Shown piece by piece: positions 17,274 through 26,948 of a DNA stretch of 64,000 nt. Under the pieces are notes generated by a model. It saw only the letters and a list, made by a program, of their open reading frames with translations, had not been told where the DNA came from and ran no database searches. The first letter of the stretch is position 1. Every line of letters starts with the position of its first letter. The position numbers and the translations under genes were made by a program. The stretch is from Acidobacteriota bacterium (GTDB lineage: Bacteria > Acidobacteriota > Blastocatellia > UBA7656), in the NCBI GenBank assembly GCA_016201275.1, contig JACQDB010000020.1:17952-81951 (forward strand). The letters are read 5' to 3'.

Positions 17274-19355
17274 TTATTCATCTTCAACAACGCGAATGCG
17301 GCCTTCTTCCTGCGCCTTCTGAATAATCTTCTGCGCGATGGAAGCCGGTACTTCATCATAATGATCCAGTTCCATAGTGTACGAACCGCGCGCTCCGGTT
17401 ATCGAGTTCAAGGTTGATTGATACGACAGCATTTCCGACAACGGCACTTGCGCTTTGACCACTGCTTGATTGCCCTTCGAGTCCATGCCGGAGACGCGAC
17501 CACGGCGGGAATTAATGTCGCCCAGGATGTCGCCAGAATTTTCCTGCGGCACAGTGATCTCCACGTTCATGATGGGTTCGAGCAACACCGCTTTCAACTT
17601 TTCTTTGGCGGCGCGAAAGGCTTTGCGTCCGGCAACCTGAAACGAAAAGTCGTCCGAATCCACCGAGTGATATTTGCCGTCTATCAATTCGACTTTGAAA
17701 TCTATGACCGGATACCCGGCAATCGCGCCTTGCGCGGCGGCGTCTTTGACGCCCTTTTCAACCGCCGGTCGCCATTGCTGAGGAATCGAACCGCCAAAAA
17801 TTTTATCCACGAATTCAAAGCCGCTGCCACGCGGCAAGCCTTCAAAGATGCAGGTCGCTTCACCGAATTGGCCGCGCCCGCCCGATTGTTTCTTATGCCG
17901 CCCGACGATTTCCGCGCGTCCCTTCAGGGTTTCCAGATAAGCGACTTTCGGCGGATGCAACGCGACTTCGACGCCATAGCGTTTCTTCAATTTATTGACC
18001 GCGACTTCGATGTGAACCTGGCCTGTGCCTGACAACAAAAATTCTTTGGTCTGCGGGTCGCGGGTAAAGTTCAAAGCCAAATCTTCTTCGAGCATCTTGT
18101 GCAGGGCTTGCGACAACTTGTCTTCATCGTTACGCGATTTCGGTTCGATGGCAAACGAGATCGCCGGAGTCGGAAACTTCACGGCGTCGTAACTGATCTG
18201 CGAAGCTTTATCGCAGAAGGTATCGCCGGTGGTGGTCTCTCGCAACTTGGTGACGGCAACGATGTCACCGGCTTTGGCTTCGGCAATTTTTTCGAGGTTC
18301 TTGCCTTGTATGACGTGCAAGGGGCCTAGTCGCTCCTGCGCGCTCTTGGTGCAGTTCATCACTGTCGCATCGGATTTCACCGTGCCGGAATAGATTTTGA
18401 AAATGTTAATGCGTCCGGCAAACGGGTCGGCGACGGTCTTAAAAACGAAAGCCGAAAAGGGCGCGACATCGCGGATTTCGCGTTCAATCTCTTCGCCTCT
18501 GGTGTCTTTGCCCTTGACGACGAGGAATTCATCGGGCGCGGGGACCAGTTCGACAATCTCGGTCAACAATGGTTGAATGCCAATGTTTTGCGTAGCCGAA
18601 GTGACAAAGACCGGAAAGATGCGGCGTTCTTTGACCGCCGCGTGTATGCCGGGAATCAAATCTTCATCGCTGAGGGTACCATCGGCGAAATATTTTTCCA
18701 TCAATTCTTCGGAGGCTTCGGCAACCACATCAATGATTTTTTCCCGCGCTGTCTGCGCCGCGTCTTTCATCTCTTCGGGAATTTCTGTAGCTTTGCCATC
18801 AGCGTAATAGGCTTTGTAATGCACCAGGTCTATGACGCCTTTGAAGTTCAATTCGCTGCCGATGGGAATTTGCAGAGGCACAACGCGGCGTCCCCAAGTC
18901 TCGATGATCTGTTCAACCGTCTGCTCGAAGTTGGCGCGTTCTTTGTCCATTTTGTTGATGACCAGCAAACGCGGGATAGCAAATTCCTGGGCATAGCCCC
19001 AAGCTTTTTCGGCCTGCACTTCGACGCCGTTGACCGCGTCTATGACGACGATGGCGGCTTCGGCGGCGCGCAAAGCGGCTTTGGCGTCCAGTATGAATGC
19101 GGCGTATCCTGGCGTATCAATGATATTGATTTTCTTGTCCTTCCACTCGCAATGAGCCAGAGCGCTGGTAATGGTGATTTTCCTGGCCACCTCGTCTTCA
19201 TCGTAATCGGTAACCGTTGAGCCATCATCTACGCGACCCAATCGTGGTGTTGCGCCGGTGTCAAATAACATGGCCGCGACCAGCGAAGTTTTGCCGGCGT
19301 GACCATGACCTACAATGCCAATGTTTCTAATCTCCTTAGTATCAAAGACCCTCAT
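17274..19355 (-). CDS. fusA: Elongation factor G paralogue (EF-G2-like GTPase)
   Basis: The 693-residue product has the five EF-G domains. The G1 loop reads GHGHAGKTS at 16-24 instead of the canonical AHIDAGKTT, G3 is DTPGY and G4 is NKMD; the switch region (DYDEDEVARKITITSAL) also departs from canonical EF-G. These features and the lack of neighbouring rpsL, rpsG or tuf mark it as the stand-alone EF-G paralogue found in many phyla rather than the main translocase. The role could be ribosome recycling or a stress-specific factor. The ATG at 19355 has AAGGAG 10 nt upstream. No operon partner is seen. Confidence 0.88.
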   Translation of the reverse strand: MRVFDTKEIRNIGIVGHGHAGKTSLVAAMLFDTGATPRLGRVDDGSTVTDYDEDEVARKITITSALAHCEWKDKKINIIDTPGYAAFILDAKAALRAAEAAIVVIDAVNGVEVQAEKAWGYAQEFAIPRLLVINKMDKERANFEQTVEQIIETWGRRVVPLQIPIGSELNFKGVIDLVHYKAYYADGKATEIPEEMKDAAQTAREKIIDVVAEASEELMEKYFADGTLSDEDLIPGIHAAVKERRIFPVFVTSATQNIGIQPLLTEIVELVPAPDEFLVVKGKDTRGEEIEREIRDVAPFSAFVFKTVADPFAGRINIFKIYSGTVKSDATVMNCTKSAQERLGPLHVIQGKNLEKIAEAKAGDIVAVTKLRETTTGDTFCDKASQISYDAVKFPTPAISFAIEPKSRNDEDKLSQALHKMLEEDLALNFTRDPQTKEFLLSGTGQVHIEVAVNKLKKRYGVEVALHPPKVAYLETLKGRAEIVGRHKKQSGGRGQFGEATCIFEGLPRGSGFEFVDKIFGGSIPQQWRPAVEKGVKDAAAQGAIAGYPVIDFKVELIDGKYHSVDSDDFSFQVAGRKAFRAAKEKLKAVLLEPIMNVEITVPQENSGDILGDINSRRGRVSGMDSKGNQAVVKAQVPLSEMLSYQSTLNSITGARGSYTMELDHYDEVPASIAQKIIQKAQEEGRIRVVEDE

Positions 19356-19571
19356 AGATACGGTCTCCTTTCCTGTAAATTGATGTTGATTGCGAAGAAT
19401 AAAACTACGGCTGATGTCTCTGTGCTATTTGGTTGAGATGACACTGCGTCCTTCTCAAAGCGTTTTCATGAAAATGTGTTGCGGCGCGAAAACGCTGGTT
19501 GTCCACTGCAAAAATTTCCGCTGCTGAAACTCGTCGAATCGGAAACTGGAAACGGTTTTTGCAAATCTCTA

Positions 19572-19689
19572 CAGCGGTTGTCGTTTGCGAGTACGGAAAC
19601 CTCAAAGCGGTTGAGCGGCAGGCTTTGACCGTGCGCCGGTCAAAGCCTGCGGCTTAACCAGAGGAGGCTCCGCACAATGCAAATCGCTC
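19572..19689. repeat. Degenerate copy of the miniature transposon-like element
   Basis: This 118-bp stretch in the 378-nt gap between the EF-G-like gene and the next gene aligns along its length with the 121-bp element at 30066-30186, sharing AGCGGTT at the left end, GAAACCTCAAA, GTTGAGCGGC and the central TGACC palindrome. A TA dinucleotide is seen at the left edge. The rest of the gap shows nothing I can assign. Confidence 0.6.
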
Positions 19690-19733
19690 ATCTTGTGAGC
19701 GCAAAAAAATTTCTTCGCGCCGCACCTGCCGCA

Positions 19734-20255
19734 CTATTTTTCCAGCGGCGTAAAGCTGCGCGCCATGCGGTCGGTGATATTGCGTATGGTATCGAGTACG
19801 CCGCGCCTACCAGTGAAGCGCAACACCCAGACGTATTCCCCGTCCTGCAAATAATAAAAAGCGCTGGCGGCTTTGCGGCCACCGTCGGCGCTGTAAAAAG
19901 CGAAGCGTATGCCATCCAGCGGCCCGGCATCGAAATGCTCGTTGGTGGCACGCTCGAACCCGGCACGGTACATACGCAAATTCTCTTCTTCTTCTCTGGC
20001 CTTGCCCGCCAGATTCAAACCGTTCAATTTTTCTCTGGTAATCTTTAACAAGCCCTCCGCACGGTCGCCGTACACAAATTCCAGTTTCGCTCTGCCGACC
20101 GCATCATTGTAGGAAACGGCGCGCCAATCGCCTAGCAAAGTGAATTTGTATTTTCCGGCGGGGTCGGTGAATTCCTGCGCGGCTTGAGCAAACCCCCAAC
20201 CCGGAATCCCCAACAGCATCAAGGCGGTCAAGACCAAAAGACCGGTGATTTTCAT
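19734..20255 (-). CDS. Hypothetical exported protein
   Basis: From ATG 20255 (GGAGG 4 nt upstream) the product is 173 residues with a clear signal peptide (MKITGLLVLTALMLLG ending at GFAQA). The mature part, FTDPAGKYKFTLLGDWRAV onward, resembles small periplasmic proteins of the PsbP/DUF1795 type that have a beta-rich fold, but the match is by pattern only and no function can be given. The longer frame to 20294 would place extra residues before the signal peptide and is less likely. It is a single gene. Confidence 0.75.
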   Translation of the reverse strand: MKITGLLVLTALMLLGIPGWGFAQAAQEFTDPAGKYKFTLLGDWRAVSYNDAVGRAKLEFVYGDRAEGLLKITREKLNGLNLAGKAREEEENLRMYRAGFERATNEHFDAGPLDGIRFAFYSADGGRKAASAFYYLQDGEYVWVLRFTGRRGVLDTIRNITDRMARSFTPLEK

Positions 20256-20440
20256 ACTTCCTCCAGCAATCTTGAATACACGGGCAATCCGCAATGATTA
20301 TCTACAAATTTCGTTGACTTGAATAGAGCGCAAGCGGCACCTCGGCGACCCGCCAGATTGAAACTCTGCCATCGGGATATGATTTCCCTTCACCCCGAAC
20401 TGCAATAGGGAAGTTGTGGTTCTTGGCGATTGCCAATCGT

Positions 20441-20905
20441 TTAGTCAACGGGAAACACCTGTATGTCGCCGGGCTTGCGAAGCATCTTGTTGACTTCGCC
20501 TAAATGCAATTCTTCTTCATAAATCATCTGGCGGGCATACTCTTCCAACACGACCGATTGATCTTTTACCAGCGCCAGCAGGTCTTTATAAAGCTGCAAG
20601 CCTTGGCGTTCGCTGTCCAGCGATTCCAGCAGTATATCGTTGATTTCGTGCTGATGCGTTTCCAGCAAATTGCCGATTTTCAACGACGGATGTTCGCCAA
20701 AATGAGTCACCATTTCGCCAGCCGCATGAGCGTGCGCCAGACCGCTGGCGGCCTGTTCGCGCAACCACGAAACAATCGGTATGCGGCTGTGGCCAAAGAC
20801 CATAAACGAGTAATGCGTATAACGCACCACCCCGGCCAACTCGGCTTCTAAAATCTCGTTCAACAAGGCCATCACTTTCGCTTTGTCAAAATTCTGTTCC
20901 GCCAT
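20441..20905 (-). CDS. Bacterioferritin-like ferritin-fold protein
   Basis: The 154-residue product has the four-helix ferritin-like pattern with diiron ligands: Glu in LNEILEAELAGVVRYTHY, ExxH-type Glu/His in ASGLAHAHAAGEMVTHFGEHP, a Glu in LLESLDSERQG and a final EEELHLGEVNKML. This suggests a bacterioferritin or related diiron protein that handles iron or peroxide. The ATG at 20905 has AAGGAG at good spacing; the frame continues to 20989 without a better start. No bacterioferritin-associated ferredoxin lies nearby. Confidence 0.85.
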   Translation of the reverse strand: MAEQNFDKAKVMALLNEILEAELAGVVRYTHYSFMVFGHSRIPIVSWLREQAASGLAHAHAAGEMVTHFGEHPSLKIGNLLETHQHEINDILLESLDSERQGLQLYKDLLALVKDQSVVLEEYARQMIYEEELHLGEVNKMLRKPGDIQVFPVD

Positions 20906-21017
20906 TTTCTCTCCTTGATTTCCGTGATTGGAGTAGTTGAGAAAACCCCGCCGGATGATTGATTTCCCAGCGACTCGCTGTGCTTTCAATCACCGCAGCG
21001 CTGTTTGCCATCCGGTT

Positions 21018-22070
21018 TTACGCGACCACCAACTCCAAGCCATGTTGATGGCTGTGCCAGTGCTGCGCGTCTCTTGAGGTCTTTTGCGTTTCCGGGAATT
21101 TCTGTCCGGTCATTTCCATAAAAACTTTTTCCGACTGCGCCATCAACAAACGCTCGCTCACATAGCGTGCAATCTGCGCGTTGGCCTTCAACTCCGTTGC
21201 CAGTTGGGCGACCGAATCTTTCACCTGTTGCGGACTTTTTTTGACTTTCACCAATTTGCCTATGCCTTCGCGCAAGGCTTTGAAGAAGGCTTGCTGATCG
21301 GCCAGCAAGCTTTCCGCACCGAACACGCCATGCCCCGGACAGACAAATTTTGCCCCCAGTTGGCGCGCCAACTCAAGCGTGGCAATCCATTTTTCAATAT
21401 CGCCATCACCGACGAAATTGTAAGGCCCGTTGACACAGGCATCGCCGGTAAACAGTATCTTTTCGTTCGGCAACCACGCCAAGGCATCGCCATGCGTGTG
21501 CGCTATGCCCAAGTGCATCAACTCGACGCGATGTTTGCCATCATCGAAAATCAAATCCTTCGGAAACAATAAGGACGGCGGTTTCAATTTCGCTGCGGCA
21601 ACATCCTTGCGCTGTTTCGCGGTGTCTTCCCAACGTCCGGGCGACCCGCCATAATAGCCGGTTTCGTATTTCTTCATCTCGTCAACAACGCCGGTGTGCG
21701 CCAGCGGCGTCGCGCCATTTTCAATCCACACTTGATTGCCGTAGGCGTGGTCGCCGTGATGATGGGTGTTGAAGGCGAAGCGAATTGGTTTGTCGGTCAA
21801 GGCGCGAATTTTGGGCAGTATGACCTGCGCGCCGGAAGGGAAATTGGCGTCAATAACTAACACGTAATCGGCAAAAATAATCCAGCCGTTGTTGCAATGA
21901 CCGAGCGCCAGATTGCCTTCGTGAAAATAGATGTCGGGCGCAAGGTTTTCGACTTTGCCGACTTCGACAGGCGGCGACGCCGGGTTCGCCAGAGCTTTGG
22001 GATGAGTCGCCGTAAGCGTTATAGCGGCGGCGCTGCCGAGTAACATTTTCCTGCGAGAGATTTGACACAT
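21018..22070 (-). CDS. Exported metallo-beta-lactamase-fold hydrolase
   Basis: The 350-residue product begins with a twin-arginine-like signal (SRRKMLLGSAAAITLTA). The metal-binding HxHxDH motif is in NTHHHGDHAYGN, with later ligands in LGIAHTHGDALAWLP, FTGDACVNG and VCPGHG. These mark a dinuclear zinc hydrolase of the metallo-beta-lactamase superfamily, closest in style to periplasmic SoxH/quinoprotein-relay-type members. The substrate is unknown; beta-lactam hydrolysis is not implied. AGGAGG precedes the ATG at 22070. It follows rph by 55 nt on the same strand and may be the third gene of that operon. Confidence 0.88.
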   Translation of the reverse strand: MCQISRRKMLLGSAAAITLTATHPKALANPASPPVEVGKVENLAPDIYFHEGNLALGHCNNGWIIFADYVLVIDANFPSGAQVILPKIRALTDKPIRFAFNTHHHGDHAYGNQVWIENGATPLAHTGVVDEMKKYETGYYGGSPGRWEDTAKQRKDVAAAKLKPPSLLFPKDLIFDDGKHRVELMHLGIAHTHGDALAWLPNEKILFTGDACVNGPYNFVGDGDIEKWIATLELARQLGAKFVCPGHGVFGAESLLADQQAFFKALREGIGKLVKVKKSPQQVKDSVAQLATELKANAQIARYVSERLLMAQSEKVFMEMTGQKFPETQKTSRDAQHWHSHQHGLELVVA

Positions 22071-22125
22071 TGTCGGTTCCTCCTGAGCAAGTAATGAAGA
22101 CTGCGCTTGAATGAATGACTTGAGC

Positions 22126-22857
22126 TTATCGCAAATCGCCGAGCAAGGCTTTCTGTTTATCCACGATCTGGGCGCTGCCTGCCGCCGCCAGTTCGAGCAT
22201 ACGATCCATCTGATCTTTATTGAACGGCTTGGATTCGGCGGTGCCTTGAATCTCTATGAATTGCCCCGCGCCGGTGCGAACGATGTTCATATCTACTTCG
22301 GCTTTCGAGTCCTCTTCATAGGCCAAATCCAACATCGGCTCGCCATTGAGAATGCCTACGGAGACCGCCGCTACATAATCGGTGACCGGAATCGGCGCGG
22401 CAATCTTGCCGTTGTCATAAAGTTTTCGCAAAGCCAAGACCAAAGCGCAGAAGGCTCCTGAAATCGAAGCCGTGCGCGTGCCGCCATCGGCTTGTATGAC
22501 ATCGCAATCAATGTAAATGGTGCGTTCGCCCAAACGGTTGAACTGCACGACGGCGCGCAACGAGCGCCCGATGAGGCGTTGAATTTCCTGGGTGCGCCCG
22601 GAGATTTGACCGCGTGAATCGCGCTGGGTTCGGGTCTCGGTGGCGCGTGGCAGCATGGAGTATTCCGCCGTGACCCAGCCTTTGCCCTGATTGCGTAAAA
22701 ACATCGGCACGCGCTCGTCTATAGATGCCGTGCAGATGACCCGCGTCTGACCGACTTCGATTAGCACAGAGCCTTCAGCATAGCGCGTGTAGTTGGGGGT
22801 GATGACCACTGGTCTCAAGGCGTCGTTGGCGCGTCCATCTTTTCGTTTATAACTCAT
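22126..22857 (-). CDS. rph: Ribonuclease PH
   Basis: The 243-residue product matches RNase PH in length and sequence: [17 protein letters not shown] at the start, the phosphate-binding [33 protein letters not shown] region and the [19 protein letters not shown] block. RNase PH trims tRNA 3' ends phosphorolytically. It overlaps the end of murI by 4 nt (ATGA), so the two are translationally coupled, a common pairing. Confidence 0.96.
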   Translation of the reverse strand: MSYKRKDGRANDALRPVVITPNYTRYAEGSVLIEVGQTRVICTASIDERVPMFLRNQGKGWVTAEYSMLPRATETRTQRDSRGQISGRTQEIQRLIGRSLRAVVQFNRLGERTIYIDCDVIQADGGTRTASISGAFCALVLALRKLYDNGKIAAPIPVTDYVAAVSVGILNGEPMLDLAYEEDSKAEVDMNIVRTGAGQFIEIQGTAESKPFNKDQMDRMLELAAAGSAQIVDKQKALLGDLR

Positions 22858-23720
22858 AATTGTCCTAACTCTATGGTTTCAAGGGATTCAATCGGGCGAC
22901 CTAAAAAGTATTCGGCGACTTTGCGAAAGCGTCGGGCCGAATCGGTGACATAAAACTGTTCGCTGCGCGGTGCGGCGCTCTGCCGCATCAAGCCTTCGGC
23001 GCACAGCCTTTCGGCGACCACATCGGCAACCGCTTCGCCGGAATCAATCAAGCTGACAGCATCGCCCATCACCTGCTGAATAACATTTTTCAGAATCGGA
23101 TAATGCGTGCAACCCAACACCAGCGTGTCTATTTCGGTGTGGCGAAAATCCTCTAAATATTCGGTAGCGACCTGGCGCGTAACAGGATGCTCCATCCAGC
23201 CTTCTTCTGCAAGTGGAACCAACAGCGGACAGGCACGCGAGATAATTTTCAAGCCATCGCGCAAACTCATCATGGCCTTTTCATAGGCACCGCTGGCGAT
23301 GGTCGCTTCCGTACCAATCACGCCAACGCGCCCGTTGCGCGACTGTTGGACAGCGCGCCGCGACCCCGGACCGATGACGCCCAAAACGGGAACTTCACAA
23401 GCCTCGCGTAAGCGATGGGCAGCCACCGAAGAGACGGTGTTGCAGGCGATGACGATGGCCTTGACGTTTTTCGCTTGAATGAAGGCAGCGTCTTCCAAGG
23501 CGTAGCGTTCGATGGTTTCCTTTGAACGCGTGCCGTAAGGAATGCGCGCCGTATCGCCCAGGTAGATCAAGCTTTCATTGGGCAGACGTTTTTCCAGAGC
23601 GCGAAACACCGTCAAGCCGCCGACCCCCGAATCAAAAATGCCGATGGGCGCATCGGCATTTGCGGGTGACGAATGGCGGATGGTGAATGGCGGCTCGTTC
23701 TCTTGTCGGTTGAAATCCAT
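22854..23720 (-). CDS. murI: Glutamate racemase
   Basis: The 288-residue product has the paired catalytic cysteines in VIACNTVSS and LGCTHYPIL, and the N-terminal [13 protein letters not shown] block with the catalytic Asp. It makes D-glutamate for peptidoglycan. ATG 23720 has GGAA 6 nt upstream; a TTG at 23744 could extend it by eight residues. The N-terminal 30 residues before the core are unusually long and polar. It overlaps rph by 4 nt. Confidence 0.95.
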   Translation of the reverse strand: MDFNRQENEPPFTIRHSSPANADAPIGIFDSGVGGLTVFRALEKRLPNESLIYLGDTARIPYGTRSKETIERYALEDAAFIQAKNVKAIVIACNTVSSVAAHRLREACEVPVLGVIGPGSRRAVQQSRNGRVGVIGTEATIASGAYEKAMMSLRDGLKIISRACPLLVPLAEEGWMEHPVTRQVATEYLEDFRHTEIDTLVLGCTHYPILKNVIQQVMGDAVSLIDSGEAVADVVAERLCAEGLMRQSAAPRSEQFYVTDSARRFRKVAEYFLGRPIESLETIELGQL

Positions 23721-23891
23721 GAATCTTTCCGGGCAAAGCGGCAACTCAAAAATATGAAGCTAACGAAAACCCGTTTCCGCCTTCTGCCGGAGGCGATCTA
23801 GGCGAAGGGCCGTAGGCGTAACGCTACCCAGATCGAAACGGACGATACGCACAACGGACGAAACGCACTTGGCGCGTTGCGGTCGAACCGT

Positions 23892-24350
23892 TTACCGGTC
23901 AGCCGTGAAGTTGCGGCTCGCCTCACCTTCCATCAGTGGCAGTAAGCGCGAATCCTCTAACGCCGCGACTCTATGCCCTACCCCTTGCATATATTCTGCA
24001 TTCGAGGCAAAGGCCATAAAGTCCTTGACGCTGCGTTGGCGAACCAGCATCACCGCATCCCAGCGCTCGTCGGTTGGGCCAATCAAAAAGTTTCCCCCTG
24101 CGCCCATGAAGATCACTTCACCACCGGATTTTTCCAGATGCGGGAGCGTGTGTTCGATGTAGAGTTGGTAGGCGGCTTTGCCACTTATCGCCTCAGCAGG
24201 TGCGAGATCAGGGGTGGCGGAATAATCAGCAAACTCTCTGAAGCGAAGCAAATTCAGCATCACTACACTTCCCAAAATACCACGAGCAATAAAGGTTCGG
24301 CCTGCTTCTTGAGATGGTTCTAGGTATGTTTTGATTTGATTTTCCAGCAT
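23892..24350 (-). CDS. DUF1330-like protein
   Basis: From ATG 24350 (GGAG 6 nt upstream) the product is 152 residues. The pattern VVMLNLLRFREFADY, a central AAYQLYIEH, and ERWDAVMLVRQRSVKDFMAFASNAEYMQGV fits DUF1330, a dimeric alpha/beta barrel (ferredoxin-like) family of unknown function. The open frame upstream to 24536 crosses sequence that looks intergenic. It is followed, at lower coordinates, by murI on the same strand. Confidence 0.8.
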   Translation of the reverse strand: MLENQIKTYLEPSQEAGRTFIARGILGSVVMLNLLRFREFADYSATPDLAPAEAISGKAAYQLYIEHTLPHLEKSGGEVIFMGAGGNFLIGPTDERWDAVMLVRQRSVKDFMAFASNAEYMQGVGHRVAALEDSRLLPLMEGEASRNFTADR

Positions 24351-24547
24351 TGATCTCTCCAATTGGCGAGCCAGCAGGCAGGGCTGGTTTTCTTGTGAAT
24401 CAACTCCCAATCCGCCAGCCGCTACGGCCAGCAGGCGCGGCATGAAATCTTGGGAGTAAGCGAAATCTCCGTTGGCCGCGCTCCGCTGCATTGGTTGTTG
24501 GGCGGCGCACTTAGTGGCGACGTGCGCGACCGGCATATGCTCCCCTT

Positions 24548-24979
24548 TTATGCTGCTTCCCGCCTAGGCCAACTCCATGCATACCACACAATGAGTGCCG
24601 TAAGTACGACTTCAATGATTCCCAAGAATATGAAGAACGCCCAATCCCACATCGTGATAAGTATGATCACTGTATAGATCACGCCAAAGATGATGTTCAC
24701 CCAGCGATTCAGGTTAGGCTTTAATGCCAGCGAGAGGAAAATCATGACACTCGGAATCGCCATCATGAGTGACGTTCCCAACAAAATCCCTTGAGTCGTC
24801 GGCCCGAATGGTCCCATTTTTCCTTCCAACATCCTTTGCAACGCCCCCGGCACGTAGAGGCCAAAATAATCTCCATAGATGTAACAGAACATCACGCTTG
24901 CCCACAACGCCGAAATCTTGATCCTCACATGGATCTTCATGTCGTCTAAGGCTGTTCCGGCTTTCTTCATTGAGTCCAA
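24548..24979 (-). CDS. Small four-helix membrane protein, DUF6326-like
   Basis: The 143-residue product has four hydrophobic helices (around 25-45, 62-82, 90-112, 115-135) and the block ALWASVMFCYIYGDYFGLYVPG typical of a small membrane family that I place tentatively in DUF6326. No function is known. The start is TTG at 24979 with GGA 8 nt upstream; the ATG 9 nt further in is the alternative. It sits with DUF1330 and DUF4386 genes, an association common in accessory regions of soil bacteria. Confidence 0.75.
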   Translation of the reverse strand: MDSMKKAGTALDDMKIHVRIKISALWASVMFCYIYGDYFGLYVPGALQRMLEGKMGPFGPTTQGILLGTSLMMAIPSVMIFLSLALKPNLNRWVNIIFGVIYTVIILITMWDWAFFIFLGIIEVVLTALIVWYAWSWPRREAA

Positions 24980-25087
24980 TTGATTTTTCCTTCCTTCGAT
25001 TCCACCATGTAAGGTAAGTGTAAAGCGGCATAAGGTGGACGCGGGTTAGTCCAAAGCAGATACAAGAGTAATGCTCTAGCGCCACAA

Positions 25088-25825
25088 CTATGCTCCGCTA
25101 ATTTGCCAAGCGCTTGCTTTCTCTTCCCACTTTAGAACATTTACTCCCATCATCATCAGCCACAGTGTAAGTGATAGTTCCCCAATGCCGCCGAGCATCC
25201 CAAGGTCGGGAAGACGGTCTGCGAGCGCAGGCAAAAGAAACACCACGAAGCTATCAGTCACAAAGCTCACGCCTCCAATCGCCATCAGTGCCCCCACGAT
25301 TCGAGGTAGAAAGCCTGACCTGAAAGCAAGGTATCCGATCATGAGGCAGTAAATCCCGAAAAATACACTGCTGATGCTGTAGCCCCGCGTATGCATTTTG
25401 AGAGACATAAGCGCAAGGGTTTGCAACTGAGTCGTTTCAAATGCGCTCAGGTAGTGAGCGCTTCCCAGAAAGACGAGAGGGGCTAGGTGGTTGAGGGAGT
25501 TGACAGCCAAGACGGCGATCCCCACTAAGCTGAAGAACGCGGCGAGCAAAGAGAGGCTCCGGCCCACTGGCTTGAACAAGCCATAGAAGAGGAGCGTCAC
25601 AACGATATAGCACGCGAGCATTATCAGATCGGCGGCCAAGCCGAAACGGTACAACGACTCGTGTGCCAGAATATTCGTCGCTGTTGCTGCGGCGTCATCA
25701 CGCACGACAAGCGCGCCGCGAACAAAGACTTCGGCGAACACGCCCATGATGATGGTGATCAAGTAGAAGGTGCCGGCGATTCTGGCCCCTAGGCGCGGCG
25801 ATGTTTTAACATCTCTGTCCATCAT
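25088..25825 (-). CDS. DUF4386 family membrane protein
   Basis: The 245-residue product has six hydrophobic segments and the DUF4386 layout: RLGARIAGTFYLITIIMGVFAE at the N-terminus, a periplasmic loop, AADLIMLACYIVVTLLFYGLFKPVGR, and a C-terminal GELSLTLWLMMMGVN. Function is unknown. AAGGGG stands 8 nt before the ATG at 25825. It is in the same direction as the two small genes downstream. Confidence 0.85.
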   Translation of the reverse strand: MMDRDVKTSPRLGARIAGTFYLITIIMGVFAEVFVRGALVVRDDAAATATNILAHESLYRFGLAADLIMLACYIVVTLLFYGLFKPVGRSLSLLAAFFSLVGIAVLAVNSLNHLAPLVFLGSAHYLSAFETTQLQTLALMSLKMHTRGYSISSVFFGIYCLMIGYLAFRSGFLPRIVGALMAIGGVSFVTDSFVVFLLPALADRLPDLGMLGGIGELSLTLWLMMMGVNVLKWEEKASAWQISGA

Positions 25826-25870
25826 TTTGGTCCCCTTGCAAGTGTGGCCTCGTCTGTGACGCTCAACGCC

Positions 25871-26266
25871 TCAATGGCCGCGAGAGGGTTTGCAGTTGCC
25901 GTCCAGCACGAGCCCCGAAATGCGTTCGATTTCGTCTTCCACTTCGGCCATAGTGTCGTCCAGGCTGCCGGATTCAAAGGCCAAGGTCACCGATTCCCGG
26001 CTCAGGCTTTCCAGACCGCTGGCGATTTCGCGCACTTCGGCTTCCAGCAAACGGACTTGCGCGAAGGCGATTTCGGTCAGATGGTCGGTGAGAAAATCTA
26101 CCGAGGCACGCGCTGTCAAAGCGCGATTGCCGGAGGTCAGAACCAGCGCACGCAATTTGTCGAGGCGCTGTAGAATCGCTTGACGGCTGGATTCGAGTTC
26201 TTCGATTTCGTGTGATAGTTCAGCTAACTTGATGGCAGTTGATTGTGCAGTAAAGGGGTCTGTCAT
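25871..26266 (-). CDS. Hypothetical coiled-coil protein
   Basis: From ATG 26266 (AGGAAAGAG about 10 nt upstream) the product is 131 residues. It is almost entirely helical with heptad-like runs (LAELSHEIEELESSRQAILQRLDKL and RLLEAEVREIASGLESL), lacks a signal peptide and ends in a short Cys-containing tail. I recognise no family. It lies between DUF4386 and the tmRNA gene, all on the minus strand. Confidence 0.6.
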   Translation of the reverse strand: MTDPFTAQSTAIKLAELSHEIEELESSRQAILQRLDKLRALVLTSGNRALTARASVDFLTDHLTEIAFAQVRLLEAEVREIASGLESLSRESVTLAFESGSLDDTMAEVEDEIERISGLVLDGNCKPSRGH

Positions 26267-26370
26267 TAAAATAAAATCTCTTTCCTGAATGAGCCATTGC
26301 GGCCAGGCGCGCCTTTGCTTGCGCCGCCAGACCGCTGCCAAGATATAAATCTTTTATCGGCAAAAAGCAA

Positions 26371-26722
26371 TGGAGGTGGAGAGAATCGAACTCTCGTCCG
26401 AGAGCCATCAGCGCTGAACTCTACATGCTTGTTTGCTTCACTAAGGATTCGCCCGTTCAGACCGTGGAAGCAACTAAGCATCCAAACGGGCTAGCTCAGA
26501 TTAGCTTTCCCGTTACCCCCCTGAACACGGGAGCAACGAGGCATCCTGTTAAGTGACGACTCATCCTGAACCACAGGCACTTTCAAGTGAATCGTGGCGG
26601 CCTTAAGCTGCCAGTGCTAATTCGCTATTCGCGATTGTGTTTTCCAAGCTTAGTAACGCGGGGCGTGGGCCGCGGCATGCATTCAACACCTCAGAGTACC
26701 CCCGTCGAAACCTGGCACCCCC
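26371..26722 (-). ncRNA. ssrA: Transfer-messenger RNA (ssrA)
   Basis: The 5' end GGGGGTGCC at 26722 can pair through 7 bp with CACCTCC near the 3' end, and the T-arm-like GAGAGTTCGATTCTCTCC at the 3' end and the D-loop-like GGTTTCGACGGGGG at the 5' end are the conserved tmRNA termini. CCA is not encoded. The gene is 352 nt long, usual for tmRNA. It rescues stalled ribosomes with SmpB, which is not in this window. Confidence 0.95.
26603..26632 (-). other. tmRNA proteolysis tag reading frame (ANSELALAA)
   Basis: Within the tmRNA the codons GCG AAT AGC GAA TTA GCA CTG GCA GCT TAA encode Ala-Asn-Ser-Glu-Leu-Ala-Leu-Ala-Ala-stop. The LALAA end is the expected Clp-protease degron. The resume codon is taken as GCG by analogy. 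Confidence 0.85.
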
Positions 26723-26734
26723 TGACAAAAAAAT

Positions 26735-26764
26735 AGTCTAACATTAGCGTTTTTACAGCGTCAA
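26735..26764 (-). promoter_or_regulatory. Putative ssrA promoter
   Basis: TTGACG (26759-26764) and TAGACT (26735-26740) are spaced 18 bp on the minus strand, placing initiation a few bases before the mature tmRNA 5' end. Confidence 0.55.
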
Positions 26765-26948
26765 GAATTCCCTCCTTGCCGCTTCGCAAACGCCCGTGGA
26801 AAAAACTATAGCAAAATATTGTTTGCCCCTTTACACTACTCTACTGCAACGAAATAACAAAGGAAAAACATCAAAAGCCCTCAGCAGAATAAGGACACGC
26901 GCACCAAAGTCTCACCGCTGGTGCCAACTATCTTGCAGGAGAAAATTC

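Noticed and set aside
19405..19605. 66-residue minus-strand frame between the EF-G-like gene and the next gene
   Set aside because: It runs partly over the degenerate MITE copy, has no ribosome site and no recognisable domain.
24470..24520. Integron-like attC half site (GCCCAACAA with TGCAGCGGA on the minus strand) next to small DUF genes
   Set aside because: Only one half is recognisable; no matching GTTGGGC partner or integrase was found, and the neighbouring genes lack repeated sites.
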